NCBI RefSeq assembly: GCF_036075115.1
Contig: NZ_CP107958.1
Location: forward strand, 2,914,001 to 2,978,000
Length of the DNA stretch: 64,000 nucleotides
Reading direction: 5' to 3'
Source of the DNA: Streptomyces sp. NBC_00377
GTDB lineage: Bacteria > Actinomycetota > Actinomycetes > Streptomycetales > Streptomycetaceae
The number at the start of each line of letters is the position of its first letter. The first letter of the stretch is position 1. A model generated the notes under the pieces. It made no database searches. It was not told the DNA's origin and saw nothing but the letters and a program-made list of their open reading frames with translations. Below, one piece after another: positions 50,266 to 59,025 of this stretch. The position numbers were made by a program, and so were the translations under genes.

Positions 50266-50805
50266 TCACCCGATGCCCTGGCTCTCCTCCAGGTAGGCCA
50301 GTGCGCCCACCGGCTCCTCGGCGAAGAACACCAGCTCGGTGAGGGGCCGGGGCAGGAAGCCCTCGTCCTCCATGCGCCGGAACTGCTCCTTGAGGCCGTC
50401 GTAGAAGCCCGCGGTGTTGAGCAGCACGACCGGCTTGTCGGTGTGGCCGTGCTTCTTCAGCTCGAGGATCTCGGTCGCCTCGTCCAGCGTCCCGGTCCCA
50501 CCGACCATGATCACCACCGCGTCGGACTTCTCCAGGAGGAGCCGCTTGCGCTCGGCGAGGTCCCGGGCGACGACCATCTCGTCCGCCCCGGCCCGCGCGG
50601 TGGCCGCGAGGAAGTCGACCGACACCCCGCACAGCCGGCCGCCCGCCTCCTGTACGCCGTCGGCGACCACCTTCATCAGACCGACGTCGGAGCCGCCCCA
50701 CACCAGCGTGTGGCCGCCCTTGCCGAGGAGTTCGGCGAACTCGCGCGCGGGGCGGGTGTAGCGGTCGTCGAGGTCGGCGGCGGAGAGGAAGACGCAGATA
50801 CGCAT
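50266..50805 (-). CDS. LOG-family nucleotide phosphoribohydrolase
   Basis: 179-aa protein of the LOG ('lysine decarboxylase') family, which releases adenine-type bases (cytokinins) from nucleoside 5'-monophosphates. The motif usually written PGGxGTxxE appears as VGGTGTLDEATEILELKKHG (two Gly kept, Pro replaced by Val). It begins MRICVFLSAA with the nucleotide-binding GGHTLVWGGSDVGLM. ATG at 50805, divergent from the DUF427 gene with a 50-bp gap. Whether it makes cytokinins or has a nucleotide-salvage role is unknown. Confidence 0.82.
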   Translation of the reverse strand: MRICVFLSAADLDDRYTRPAREFAELLGKGGHTLVWGGSDVGLMKVVADGVQEAGGRLCGVSVDFLAATARAGADEMVVARDLAERKRLLLEKSDAVVIMVGGTGTLDEATEILELKKHGHTDKPVVLLNTAGFYDGLKEQFRRMEDEGFLPRPLTELVFFAEEPVGALAYLEESQGIG

Positions 50806-50855
50806 GGAGCCACGGTACGCGGGAAGAACCGGGCGCCCGCAGGTGCTGTTCCGGT

Positions 50856-51194
50856 ATGGCCAACGGACACACGATCACGATCGAGCGGGACGCCCGGCAC
50901 CTCAGGGTCGTCCACGGGGGCCACGTGCTGGCCGAGACCGACCGGGCCCTCGCGCTGCGCGAGACCGGCTGTCCCGTGCGGTTCTACATCCCCGCCGAGG
51001 ACGTACGGCTCGACCTGCTGACCCCCTCCGACACCCACACCTACTGCCCCTTCAAGGGAACGGCCTCCTACTGGTCCCTGCCGGATGCGGCGGACCTCGT
51101 CTGGGCCTATCCCGACCCGAAGCCGGACGTCGCCGAGATCAGGAACCATCTCTGCTTCTACGAAGTGGAAGTCGCGGAAGCCGAGGTGTCGTAG
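50856..51194 (+). CDS. DUF427 family protein
   Basis: 112-aa soluble protein of the DUF427 beta-barrel fold, with the conserved block HTYCPFKGTASYWSL and FYIPAEDVRLDLL. Function unknown. ATG at 50856. It is followed 32 bases later by an alpha/beta hydrolase gene on the same strand; no operon evidence beyond spacing. Confidence 0.85.
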   Translation: MANGHTITIERDARHLRVVHGGHVLAETDRALALRETGCPVRFYIPAEDVRLDLLTPSDTHTYCPFKGTASYWSLPDAADLVWAYPDPKPDVAEIRNHLCFYEVEVAEAEVS

Positions 51195-51226
51195 GCCGAT
51201 GACCGCCGTGCCGTGCGGCAGTCTGC

Positions 51227-52018
51227 ATGAGCATGGACAAGAAGACTGTTTCCCTCGACGGCACCGAACTCGCGTACGCACGCGCCGGTCAGGGCCCCGC
51301 GGTCATCCTGGTGAGCGGGGCGATGTCCACCGGCGGCACCATGGCGCCCCTGGCCGGGCTGCTCGCGGACCGCTGCACAGTGCTCCGGTACGACCGGCGG
51401 GGGCGTGGCGAGAGCGGTGACACGACGCCGTACGCGGTGGAACGCGAGGTCGAGGACCTGGCGGCCCTCGTCGAAGCGGCGGGCGGCGAGGCCTCGCTGT
51501 ACGGCATCTCGTCGGGCGGCGCGCTGGTGCTGGAGGCGGCGGCCGCCGGGCTGCCGGTGCGGCGGGTGGCCGTGTACGAGACGCCGTACGCCCTGGACGA
51601 GGAGGGCGCGCGGGAGCGTGCCGAGTACACCGCGCGGCTGACCGAGGCGCTCGCGCAGGGGCGGCGCGGGGACGCCGTCGAGCTGTTCCTGCGGCTGACG
51701 GGGCTGGCCGAGGAGATGATCCGGGGCGCCCGCCGGTCACCGATGTGGGCGAGCATGGAGGCCGTCGCGCCGACCCTCGCCTACGACGACAGCGTCATGG
51801 GCGGCGGGCTGCTGCCCCGGGAGCGGCTGGCGTCGATCGCCGTCCCGGTGCTGGCGGTGGCCGGCGCGGCGAGTCCGCCGTGGCTGTGCGAAGCCACGCG
51901 TGCCGTCGCGGACGCGGTCCCGGACGGCACGTACCGCACGCTCGAGGGCCAGACCCACATGGTGGACCCCGGCGTCCTCGCGCCGGTGCTGGCGGAGTTC
52001 TTCGGGCAGGGGGACTGA
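51227..52018 (+). CDS. Alpha/beta hydrolase
   Basis: 263-aa alpha/beta-fold hydrolase. GAMSTGGTMAPLAGLL is the oxyanion region, RGRGESGDTTP the following turn, and the nucleophile Ser is in YGISSGGALVL (G-x-S-x-G). The catalytic His is in LEGQTHMVDPGVL. Probably an esterase or lactonase; substrate unknown. ATG at 51227, and ATG at 51233 (MDKKTVSL) is possible. Convergent with mnmA. Confidence 0.82.
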   Translation: MSMDKKTVSLDGTELAYARAGQGPAVILVSGAMSTGGTMAPLAGLLADRCTVLRYDRRGRGESGDTTPYAVEREVEDLAALVEAAGGEASLYGISSGGALVLEAAAAGLPVRRVAVYETPYALDEEGARERAEYTARLTEALAQGRRGDAVELFLRLTGLAEEMIRGARRSPMWASMEAVAPTLAYDDSVMGGGLLPRERLASIAVPVLAVAGAASPPWLCEATRAVADAVPDGTYRTLEGQTHMVDPGVLAPVLAEFFGQGD

Positions 52019-52051
52019 GGCCGGGCCGCCCCGGCCCGCACGGGACCGGGG

Positions 52052-53182
52052 TCAGGCCACCCCGGCCGCCGCCCGTACGGTGCTCGCGATCGTCGCCGAG
52101 CCCACCACGCGCGTGTCGTCGTACAGCACGATCGCCTGGCCCGGGGCCACGCCGCGGACCGGCTCCGTGAAGGTGACCTCGAGGCGGCCGTCGACCAGTT
52201 CGGCGGTCACCTCGGTCTCGCCGCCGTGGGCGCGCAGCTGGGCCGTGTAGGTACCGGGGCCCGCCGGGGCGGCGCCGCACCAGCGGGGCTTGATCGCGGT
52301 GAGGGCGCCGACGTCGAGGGAGGCGGCCGGGCCGACCGTCACCTTGTTGTCCACCGGGGAGATGTCGAGGACGTAGCGCGGCTTGCCGTCGTCGGCGGGG
52401 GTGCCGATGCGCAGCCCCTTGCGCTGGCCGATGGTGAAGCCGTACGCGCCCTCGTGGGTGCCCACCTTCGCACCGGACTCGTCGACGATGTCGCCCTGCG
52501 CCCGGCCCAGCCGCTTCGCGAGGAAGCCCTGGGTGTCGCCGTCGGCGATGAAGCAGATGTCGTGGGAGTCGGGCTTCTTGGCGACCGCCAGGCCCCGGCG
52601 CTCGGCCTCCGCGCGGATCTCGTCCTTCGTGGTCAGGGTGTCCCCCAGCGGGAACAGGGCGTGCGCCAGCTGCCGGTCGTCCAGCACCCCGAGGACGTAC
52701 GACTGGTCCTTGGCCATGTCGGAGGCGCGGTGCAGCTCGCGCGTGCCGTCCTCGCGGACCAGCACCTTCGCGTAGTGGCCCGTGCACACCGCGTCGAAGC
52801 CCAGGGCGAGCGCCTTGTCGAGCAGCGCGGCGAACTTGATCTTCTCGTTGCAGCGAAGACAGGGGTTGGGGGTGCGGCCGGCCTCGTACTCGGCGACGAA
52901 GTCGTCCACGACGTCCTCGCGGAAGCGGTCGGCGAGGTCCCAGACGTAGAACGGGATGCCGATGACGTCGGCCGCGCGGCGGGCGTCCCGGGAGTCCTCG
53001 ATGGTGCAACAGCCCCGCGCGCCGGTGCGGAACGACTGCGGGTTCGCGGAGAGCGCGAGGTGGACGCCGGTCACGTCGTGGCCGGCTTCGGCGGCGCGGG
53101 CGGCGGCGACGGCGGAGTCGACTCCGCCGGACATGGCGGCGAGTACGCGAAGGGGGCGGGAGCGCTGCGAGGTCTCAGTCAT
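52052..53182 (-). CDS. mnmA: tRNA-specific 2-thiouridylase
   Basis: 376-aa enzyme that makes 2-thiouridine at U34 of Lys, Glu and Gln tRNAs. ATP-pyrophosphatase motif MSGGVDSAV (17-25), first catalytic Cys in [15 protein letters not shown] (~107), second Cys in [11 protein letters not shown] (~209), plus the C-terminal beta domain ([15 protein letters not shown]). The extra Cys pair [10 protein letters not shown] (~55) is typical of actinobacterial MnmA. ATG at 53182. It receives sulfur from a cysteine desulfurase, one of which is encoded 2.7 kb away on the same strand. Confidence 0.95.
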   Translation of the reverse strand: MTETSQRSRPLRVLAAMSGGVDSAVAAARAAEAGHDVTGVHLALSANPQSFRTGARGCCTIEDSRDARRAADVIGIPFYVWDLADRFREDVVDDFVAEYEAGRTPNPCLRCNEKIKFAALLDKALALGFDAVCTGHYAKVLVREDGTRELHRASDMAKDQSYVLGVLDDRQLAHALFPLGDTLTTKDEIRAEAERRGLAVAKKPDSHDICFIADGDTQGFLAKRLGRAQGDIVDESGAKVGTHEGAYGFTIGQRKGLRIGTPADDGKPRYVLDISPVDNKVTVGPAASLDVGALTAIKPRWCGAAPAGPGTYTAQLRAHGGETEVTAELVDGRLEVTFTEPVRGVAPGQAIVLYDDTRVVGSATIASTVRAAAGVA

Positions 53183-53265
53183 AACCCTTCCAGGGTACGG
53201 GTCGCCGGGAACCGCAGCCCGCGAGTATCCGTTGACGATCTCGAGGGGCGAGGAAGGGCACGGAC

Positions 53266-53925
53266 ATGGGGGAGAAGAAGAGCGACTCCGACCGGCGGAT
53301 CGGGCGGCGCGCCCTGCTGATCGGCGGGGTGGCGGCCGCGGTCGGCACCGGGGTGCTGGCGCGTGCGGAGCTGGCGCGGCTGTACTGGCGGCTGCCGGGT
53401 GTGCGCAGATCGCGGGTGGAGGGCGCGGTGGACTTCCGGGGCGCCCGGTGGATGCCGGCGTCGGAGGCGAACTTCCGCTGGGCGGACCGGCCGGACGACT
53501 ACGGGATCGACATGGTCGTCATCCATGTCACCCAGGGCGATCTCGGCAGCGCGGTGAAGGCGTTCGAGGACCCGGGGCACCGGGCGGCCGCGCACTACAT
53601 CGTCGGCAAGGACGGGCATGTCACGCAGATGGTCCGGGAGCTGGACGTGGCGTACCACGCGGGCAACCGGGCCTACAACGAGCGCAGTGTCGGCATCGAG
53701 CACGAGGGCTTCGTGGACCGGCCGAAGGACTTCACCGACGCGATGTACACCGCCTCCGCAGGGCTGACCGCCGCGATCTGCCGGCGATACGACATACCCG
53801 TCGACCGTGAGCACGTCATCGGGCATGTGGAGGTGCCGGGCACCGACCACACCGACCCGGGCGAGCACTGGGACTGGGACCGGTACCTGCCGCTCGTGCG
53901 CAAGGCGCTCGCCGCTGCCGCGTGA
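53266..53925 (+). CDS. N-acetylmuramoyl-L-alanine amidase (PGRP/amidase_2)
   Basis: 219-aa exported amidase that cuts peptidoglycan stem peptides. The N-terminus has a twin-arginine-like signal ([18 protein letters not shown], ~10-28). The amidase_2 domain keeps zinc ligands His in MVVIHVTQG, His in [19 protein letters not shown], and the [19 protein letters not shown] block. It lies between mnmA (divergent) and the multicopper oxidase. Role probably in cell wall turnover. Confidence 0.87.
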   Translation: MGEKKSDSDRRIGRRALLIGGVAAAVGTGVLARAELARLYWRLPGVRRSRVEGAVDFRGARWMPASEANFRWADRPDDYGIDMVVIHVTQGDLGSAVKAFEDPGHRAAAHYIVGKDGHVTQMVRELDVAYHAGNRAYNERSVGIEHEGFVDRPKDFTDAMYTASAGLTAAICRRYDIPVDREHVIGHVEVPGTDHTDPGEHWDWDRYLPLVRKALAAAA

Positions 53926-54241
53926 CGCAGGACCGGAGCGGCTTTTCCCCGACCTGTTGCGGTTCCCGGCCGGCCCTCCGCCCTCCGCCGTCCTCGGGGC
54001 TCGGGGCTCACGCGTCAACCTGTGTGATGCAGGTCACTCGCGTGCCATATCGTGCGTAATCCCCGGGGCCCGTCCGCCCGATGTGTCCCGAGCCCGGACC
54101 TTGACCTGCGGTCCGGTCAACTCGACAGTCCTGCAAGTGAGTTGGCAACCGAGGTCGCTCACGGCGCCCGCACAGCCACCCGGGCCCGCTCCCAGGTTCG
54201 CCCCAGTCTTCACATAGCCCTCAGGTCGAGGCTCCACGGCC
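53926..54241. other. Intergenic region before multicopper oxidase
   Basis: 316 bases between the amidase stop and the oxidase start, both plus strand. The first 80 bases are GC-rich with no strong hairpin. The section 54010-54060 is relatively AT-rich and could hold the oxidase promoter. I see no CsoR- or CueR-like palindrome and no small gene. Confidence 0.45.
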
Positions 54242-55825
54242 ATGACACACACCACAGAACCCGCCTCGGGCGCGGAGCGGCCAAGCAGGGGCGCCCACGC
54301 CAGAATCGGCCGGGACGGCACGGACGGGCACTCCAAGGAGCCGAAGGGCGCGGGCGGCAAGGGCCTGCACCGGCGGAAGTTCCTCGGCGGGATGGCCGGG
54401 GCGGCCGGACTGGCCGCCGTCGGAGCGGCCGGGGCGACCTTCTCCCTGCTGACCGGCGGCAACAGCACCAAGGCGGCCGCCGCCGACGCCACGGGCACCC
54501 TCCACATCCCCGACCTGCTGGAGGGCACCGCGTCCGGGGGCACCACCACCTACACCCTGACCGCGAAGACCGGGACGAACGAGGTGATCAGCGGCGTCAC
54601 CAGCACCACGGCCGGGTACAACGGGTCGTACCTCGGCCCGACCATGAAGTGGACCAAGGGCGACACGGTCCTGCTGAACATCACCAACACCCTCGGCGAC
54701 GAGACCTCGGTCCACTTCCACGGCGCCCACATCCCGCCCAAGATGGACGGCGGTCCGCAGAACGCCTTCGCGGACGGCGTGACCTGGTCGCCCACCTTCG
54801 AGATCCTCGACGAGGCCAAGACCCTCTGGTACCACCCGCACGCCCTGGGCACCACGGCCGAGCAGGTCGTGCACGGCCTGGCGGGCATGATCATCGTCGA
54901 GGACGACTCGGACGTCTCGGCCGCGCTGCCCGGCGAGTACGGCGTCGACGACATCCCGATCATCCTGCAATGTCTGGCGGCCGACAGCAGCGGCGACATC
55001 AAGTACAACGTGGCCGGCTACCTCGGCGCGGGCCTCAGCTACCCGGTGCTGTGCAACGGCACCAATGTCGACTCGACCACCCTCGGCTTCACCGCCACCA
55101 AGAAGCGCACCCGCTTCCGGGTCCTCAACGCCTCCCCCGCCGACATCATGACCGTCCAGCGCGGCGACGGTGGGACCCTCACCCAGATCGCCACCGACCA
55201 GGGCTACCTCGCCGAGGCGACCGAGGTGACCACGATCCGGCTGGTGGCCGGCGCCCGTGCGGAGTTCGTCCTCGACCTCGAGGACGCCGTCACCCTCCAG
55301 GCCGTCGTCACCACCGGCTGGATCCGCGGCGGAAGCGGCACCTACGACTTCCTGACCGTGACCCCGAACGCCTCCGACACCCCCGCCGACCTGCCGAGCT
55401 CACTCAACACGATCACCCGGTACGACACGAGTTCCTTCACCGCGCGGACCATCACCCTCGGCCAGGGCACCGGCGGGACCATGACGATCAACGGCTCGGC
55501 GGGCACCACCATGGCCGGGATGGCCATGATCAGCACCACGCTGGGCGCCGAGGAGGTCTGGACGATCAAGAACAGTACGCAGCTGGAGCACTCGTTCCAT
55601 CTGCACGACGTGCCCTACCAGGTGATCGAGATCAACGGTGCGGCACCGACCGGCGTCGACCTCGGCTGGTTCGACACCTTCGAGGTGGTCGGCGGCGGCT
55701 CCATCAAGATCGCGATGAAGTTCACCGACTTCACCGACGACACGTACATGTACATGCTGCACTGCCATCTGCTCCAGCACGAGGACGAAGGCATGATGGC
55801 GTCCCTCATGGTCACGGACGGCTAG
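54242..55825 (+). CDS. Tat-exported multicopper oxidase
   Basis: 527-aa secreted copper oxidase (CotA/CueO/laccase-like). Twin-arginine signal RRKFLGGMAGAAG (~45-60). Copper ligands are complete: HFHG (~158), WYHPH (~198), HSFHLHDV (~450) and HCHLLQHEDEGMM (~507), the last containing the Cys-His ligands of the type 1 copper. It may oxidise copper, metals or phenols outside the cell; the substrate is unknown. ATG at 54242 lacks a strong ribosome-binding site (only GAGG far upstream). A terminator at 55865-55897 separates it from the cysteine desulfurase. Confidence 0.9.
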   Translation: MTHTTEPASGAERPSRGAHARIGRDGTDGHSKEPKGAGGKGLHRRKFLGGMAGAAGLAAVGAAGATFSLLTGGNSTKAAAADATGTLHIPDLLEGTASGGTTTYTLTAKTGTNEVISGVTSTTAGYNGSYLGPTMKWTKGDTVLLNITNTLGDETSVHFHGAHIPPKMDGGPQNAFADGVTWSPTFEILDEAKTLWYHPHALGTTAEQVVHGLAGMIIVEDDSDVSAALPGEYGVDDIPIILQCLAADSSGDIKYNVAGYLGAGLSYPVLCNGTNVDSTTLGFTATKKRTRFRVLNASPADIMTVQRGDGGTLTQIATDQGYLAEATEVTTIRLVAGARAEFVLDLEDAVTLQAVVTTGWIRGGSGTYDFLTVTPNASDTPADLPSSLNTITRYDTSSFTARTITLGQGTGGTMTINGSAGTTMAGMAMISTTLGAEEVWTIKNSTQLEHSFHLHDVPYQVIEINGAAPTGVDLGWFDTFEVVGGGSIKIAMKFTDFTDDTYMYMLHCHLLQHEDEGMMASLMVTDG

Positions 55826-55864
55826 CCGGAACCGGCGGGACGCTCACCGCGGCCTCCCGGGCAG

Positions 55865-55897
55865 GCTGCCGCCGGCGGCGGAAGCGCCGGCGGCAGC
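55865..55897. terminator. Bidirectional terminator, oxidase/desulfurase
   Basis: GCTGCCGCCGGCG (55865-55877) and CGCCGGCGGCAGC (55885-55897) form a perfect 13-bp stem with a 7-base loop between the convergent genes. Confidence 0.85.
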
Positions 55898-55909
55898 GGC
55901 CCTCGGACG

Positions 55910-57073
55910 TCAGGTCAGCCCGGCGGCGCGCGCCCGCTCCACCGCCGGACCGATGGCCTTGGCGACCGCCTCGACGTCGGCCTCGGTGGAGGTGTGGCCG
56001 AGGGAGAAACGCAGGGTGCCGCGGGCCAGGTCGGGGTCGGTGCCGGTGGCGAGCAGGACATGGCTGGGCTGGGCCACGCCCGCGGTGCAGGCCGAGCCGG
56101 TGGAGCACTCGATGCCCTGCGCGTCGAGGAGGAGCAGCAGGGAGTCGCCTTCGCAGCCGGGGAAGGTGAAGTGGGCGTTGGCGGGGAGCCGGTCCACCGG
56201 GTCCCCGCCGAGGATCGCGTCCGGGACGGCCGTACGGACCGCGTCGATCAGTGCGTCGCGCAGGGCGCCGATCTCGCGGGCGAACCACTCGCGCTGCTCG
56301 GCGGCGAGTCGTCCGGCGACCGCGAAGGAGGCGATGGCGGGGACGTCGAGGGTGCCGGAGCGGACATGACGCTCCTGACCGCCGCCGTGCAACACGGGCA
56401 CGGGGGTGTACTCGCGGCCGAGGAGAAGGGCGCCGATACCGTACGGCCCGCCGATCTTGTGGCCGGAAACGGTCATCGCGGCAAGCCCGGAGGCGGCGAA
56501 GTCGACGGGGATCTGACCGACCGCCTGGACCGCGTCGGCGTGCAGCGGGACGCCGAACTCGGCGGCCACGTCGGCCAGTTCACGAACCGGCAGGATCGTG
56601 CCGATCTCGTTGTTGGCCCACATGACGGTAGCCAGGGCCACGTCGTCCGGGTCACGGGCGATGGCTTCGCGGAGCGCCTCGGGATGGACCCGCCCGTAGG
56701 AGTCGACCGGCAGATACTCGACCGTGGCGCCCTCGTGCTCGCCCAGCCAGTGCACGGCGTCGAGGACCGCGTGGTGCTCGACGGGACTGGCCAGGACGCG
56801 GGTGCGGGCCGGGTCCGTGTCGCGGCGGGACCAGTACAGGCCCTTCACCGCGAGGTTGTCGGCCTCGGTGCCCCCGGAGGTGAGGACGACCTCGCTGGGG
56901 CGGGCGCCGAGCGCTTCCGCGAGGGTCTCCCGGGCTTCCTCCACCGTGCGGCGGGCCTGCCGGCCGGCTGCATGGAGGGAGGAGGCGTTGCCGGTGATGC
57001 CCAGGTGCGCGGTGAGTGCCTCGACCGCCTCGGGGAGCATCGGCGTGGTCGCGGCGTGGTCGAGGTATGCCAT
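55910..57073 (-). CDS. iscS: Cysteine desulfurase (IscS/NifS-like)
   Basis: 387-aa PLP enzyme that removes sulfur from cysteine and passes it as persulfide to acceptors such as MnmA and iron-sulfur assembly proteins. It begins [16 protein letters not shown] Lys in [16 protein letters not shown] (~205), active-site Cys in [19 protein letters not shown] (~328). ATG at 57073. The IscS/NifS symbol is by similarity; this solo gene near mnmA is probably the tRNA thiolation donor. Confidence 0.9.
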   Translation of the reverse strand: MAYLDHAATTPMLPEAVEALTAHLGITGNASSLHAAGRQARRTVEEARETLAEALGARPSEVVLTSGGTEADNLAVKGLYWSRRDTDPARTRVLASPVEHHAVLDAVHWLGEHEGATVEYLPVDSYGRVHPEALREAIARDPDDVALATVMWANNEIGTILPVRELADVAAEFGVPLHADAVQAVGQIPVDFAASGLAAMTVSGHKIGGPYGIGALLLGREYTPVPVLHGGGQERHVRSGTLDVPAIASFAVAGRLAAEQREWFAREIGALRDALIDAVRTAVPDAILGGDPVDRLPANAHFTFPGCEGDSLLLLLDAQGIECSTGSACTAGVAQPSHVLLATGTDPDLARGTLRFSLGHTSTEADVEAVAKAIGPAVERARAAGLT

Positions 57074-57133
57074 GGTGACCCCGAGTCTACGGGGGTGGGC
57101 CGGCACGCCTCGTTGCCAGGTGAGCCCTCGCGG

Positions 57134-57400
57134 TCAGAAGCTCCAGGAGATCGTCGAGTCGGCCTGCATGAACGCCACCAGGACCACGAGGTCGGCGATG
57201 CCCAGGGCCAGACCCAGGTAGGCGCGGCCGCGGCGGGCCGTGCCGCGCCAGAGGGCGACGGCCGCCAGGATGATGGCGATCGGGCCGAGGAAGACGTTGA
57301 GGACGAGCAGGCCCAGCAGGCCCAGGACGAAGGACGCGACGGCCATGCCGTCGGTGTCCCGGATGCCGGTGCGGCGGGTGGCCGGTGCGGTGAGTTGCAT
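57134..57400 (-). CDS. DUF4190-type small membrane protein
   Basis: 88-aa protein with two long hydrophobic segments: MAVASFVLGLLGLLVLNVFL (~19-38) joined to GPIAIILAAVALW, then LGLALGIADLVVLVAFM. This matches DUF4190 in layout; function unknown, inner membrane. ATG at 57400. It lies 34 bases after the next small membrane protein gene and is divergent from the TetR gene. Confidence 0.78.
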   Translation of the reverse strand: MQLTAPATRRTGIRDTDGMAVASFVLGLLGLLVLNVFLGPIAIILAAVALWRGTARRGRAYLGLALGIADLVVLVAFMQADSTISWSF

Positions 57401-57434
57401 GACGGGTCAGCTCCTGTGGACGGATGTGCGACGG

Positions 57435-57602
57435 TCAGTGGGTCGAGGTGTGCCGGCGGCGGCCGTGGCGCTCGCGGAGCGCGAACACGCCGAGCCAGGC
57501 GGCGATCACGGCGGCGGCGACCAGGGTGAAGGTGAACGGCGCGTGGGCCACGGTGCCCATGACGAGGCCGAACAGCAGCAGTGCGGCGACGAGGAACAGC
57601 AT
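57435..57602 (-). CDS. Small membrane protein, 55 aa
   Basis: 55-aa protein of two hydrophobic helices (LFLVAALLLFGLVMGTVAHA and FTLVAAAVIAAWLGVFAL) and an Arg/His-rich tail (RERHGRRRHTSTH). ATG at 57602 has a GGAGGGGG block 9-10 bases upstream. The start is 30 bases from a palindrome. It is the first gene of a two-gene unit that includes the DUF4190 protein. Function unknown. Confidence 0.72.
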   Translation of the reverse strand: MLFLVAALLLFGLVMGTVAHAPFTFTLVAAAVIAAWLGVFALRERHGRRRHTSTH

Positions 57603-57631
57603 GGGATCGGATCCCCCTCCGTAAAGTTTGG

Positions 57632-57719
57632 GTGAACAGTTGTAGTTACACTTGTTCACTGACTTTTGAGTCTAACGTGCACTTCGGCTTTCCAATTCCA
57701 GAGAACAGTTGTTAACTGG
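57632..57719. promoter_or_regulatory. Palindrome and half-site between small membrane genes and TetR
   Basis: GTGAACAGTTGT (57632-57643), 4-base centre AGTT, ACACTTGTTCAC (57648-57659): 10 of 12 positions pair. The half-site core GAACAGTTGT recurs at 57703-57712, followed by CAGTT-GTT-AACTG (57707-57719). It is placed to let the divergent TetR control itself and the membrane protein genes. Confidence 0.6.
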
Positions 57720-57724
57720 ATGAT

Positions 57725-58351
57725 ATGAGTCACACCCTCGGCATCCGGCAGGCCCAGAAGCAGAAGACCCGGCAGGCGCTCCTGGACGCGGCGTTGGCGC
57801 TGCTGGAGGAGCAGAGCCTGAGCAGCCTGGGCCTGCGCGAGGTCACCCGCGCCGTCGGGGTCGCCCCGACCGCCTTCTACCGGCACTTCCGCTCCACCGC
57901 GGATCTGGGTGTCGCCCTGGTCGAGGAGGCGCTGGGCAGCCTGCACCCGATGATCCGCACCACCGTGACCACGGCCGACACGAGCGAGGAACGCATCGCG
58001 CGCGCTGTCGAGTTGATCGCCGGTCACGTGAACGCGTACCCCGCTCACGTCCGTTTCATCGCCCGTGAGCGACATGGCGGAGTTCAGCCGGTGCGGGAAG
58101 CGATCCGGGAGCAACTGGCCCGGTTCGCCGAGGAGGTGAGGACCGAACTGGCCAAGGACGCGGAGGCCGAGGGCTGGAGCGACGACGACCTGCTGATGCT
58201 CTCGCACCTCTATGTCGACCAGATGCTCATCACCGCCTCGCTGTTCCTGGAGGCGCTCGAGGCCTCGCCGGAGGACCAGGAGCGGATCAGCCTGCTCGCT
58301 GCCCGGCAGATGCGGCTCATCAGCATCGGTCGCCACCACTGGCTGGGATGA
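57725..58351 (+). CDS. TetR-family regulator (FabR-like)
   Basis: 208-aa TetR-type regulator. HTH region LREVTRAVGVAPTAFYRHFRS (~38-58, two turns), with the C-terminal pattern typical of FabR/lipid-type regulators (YVDQMLITASLFLEAL). ATG at 57725; the preceding base run contains its own operator. Divergent from two small membrane protein genes and followed by a bidirectional terminator. Likely controls membrane-related genes, but the inducer is unknown. Confidence 0.87.
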   Translation: MSHTLGIRQAQKQKTRQALLDAALALLEEQSLSSLGLREVTRAVGVAPTAFYRHFRSTADLGVALVEEALGSLHPMIRTTVTTADTSEERIARAVELIAGHVNAYPAHVRFIARERHGGVQPVREAIREQLARFAEEVRTELAKDAEAEGWSDDDLLMLSHLYVDQMLITASLFLEALEASPEDQERISLLAARQMRLISIGRHHWLG

Positions 58352-58384
58352 CACCCCGCGGCGGCGCACCGCGCGCCCGCACGG

Positions 58385-58426
58385 CACAGGGGCGGCGCAC
58401 CCGTCGCCGAGTGCGCCGCCCCTGTG
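58385..58426. terminator. Terminator between TetR and lipoprotein gene
   Basis: CACAGGGGCGGCGCAC (58385-58400) and GTGCGCCGCCCCTGTG (58411-58426) form a perfect 16-bp stem with a 10-base loop between convergent genes. Confidence 0.9.
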
Positions 58427-58439
58427 GTCGAACCGCCCG

Positions 58440-58811
58440 TCAGCCCTGCTGCTGAGCCTGCTGCCCCTGGCCTCCGCCCGGACCGCCGCAGCCGCCGCCC
58501 CCGCCGCCTCCGGGGCCACCCTGACCACCGCCGCCGGGCCCGCCGCTCGGCATGCCCGACGGGAAACCGGTCGGCGTGCCGGTCGGGGCGCCCGACGGCT
58601 GCCCCGACGCGGCGCCGGTCGGCGCGCCCGACGGAGCGCCGTCCGGCATCCCCGAGGCGTTGCCGGACGGCGGCCGGCAGGACTGCCGGGCGGACGTTCC
58701 GCCGTTCGACGAGGAGGAGTCACCCGAGCCGCAGGCCACCAGGGCGAGGGGCGAGAGCGCCAGCAGCGCCACCGCGGGGACGAGACGGACGGGCATCAGC
58801 GCACGCTTCAT
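58440..58811 (-). CDS. Gly/Pro-rich lipoprotein with short repeats
   Basis: 123-aa predicted lipoprotein. Signal peptide with lipobox ALVAC (Cys ~27), a Ser-rich stretch, then a region of short degenerate PSGAPTG-type repeats (~45-85) and a Gly-rich tail ending QGQQAQQQG. ATG at 58811 has GGAG about 8 bases upstream. No conserved domain. Such proteins in Streptomyces are usually cell-surface exposed. The repeats make the gene prone to length variation. Confidence 0.65.
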   Translation of the reverse strand: MKRALMPVRLVPAVALLALSPLALVACGSGDSSSSNGGTSARQSCRPPSGNASGMPDGAPSGAPTGAASGQPSGAPTGTPTGFPSGMPSGGPGGGGQGGPGGGGGGGCGGPGGGQGQQAQQQG

Positions 58812-59025
58812 GAGGAACAGCTCCAGGAGGATGAGGAGGACCTGAGGCCGGAACTCAACCAACGGCGCTTAGGGCTTCCTTGAGCCTCGTCTGTCCCCCG
58901 CCTGTCAACCAGGTAAAGCGCACCCCAAGGCACCTTGCCCACCTGGGAGTTCACGTCAGGTGCCCGGTCGGTGCGCTGGTACAGCTCCGTGACGGAAACG
59001 GCCCGCACCGCGGGGGCGGCATCCG

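Noticed and set aside
53926..54241. Copper-responsive operator before the multicopper oxidase
   Set aside because: No CsoR- or CueR-like palindrome was seen in the 316-bp gap.
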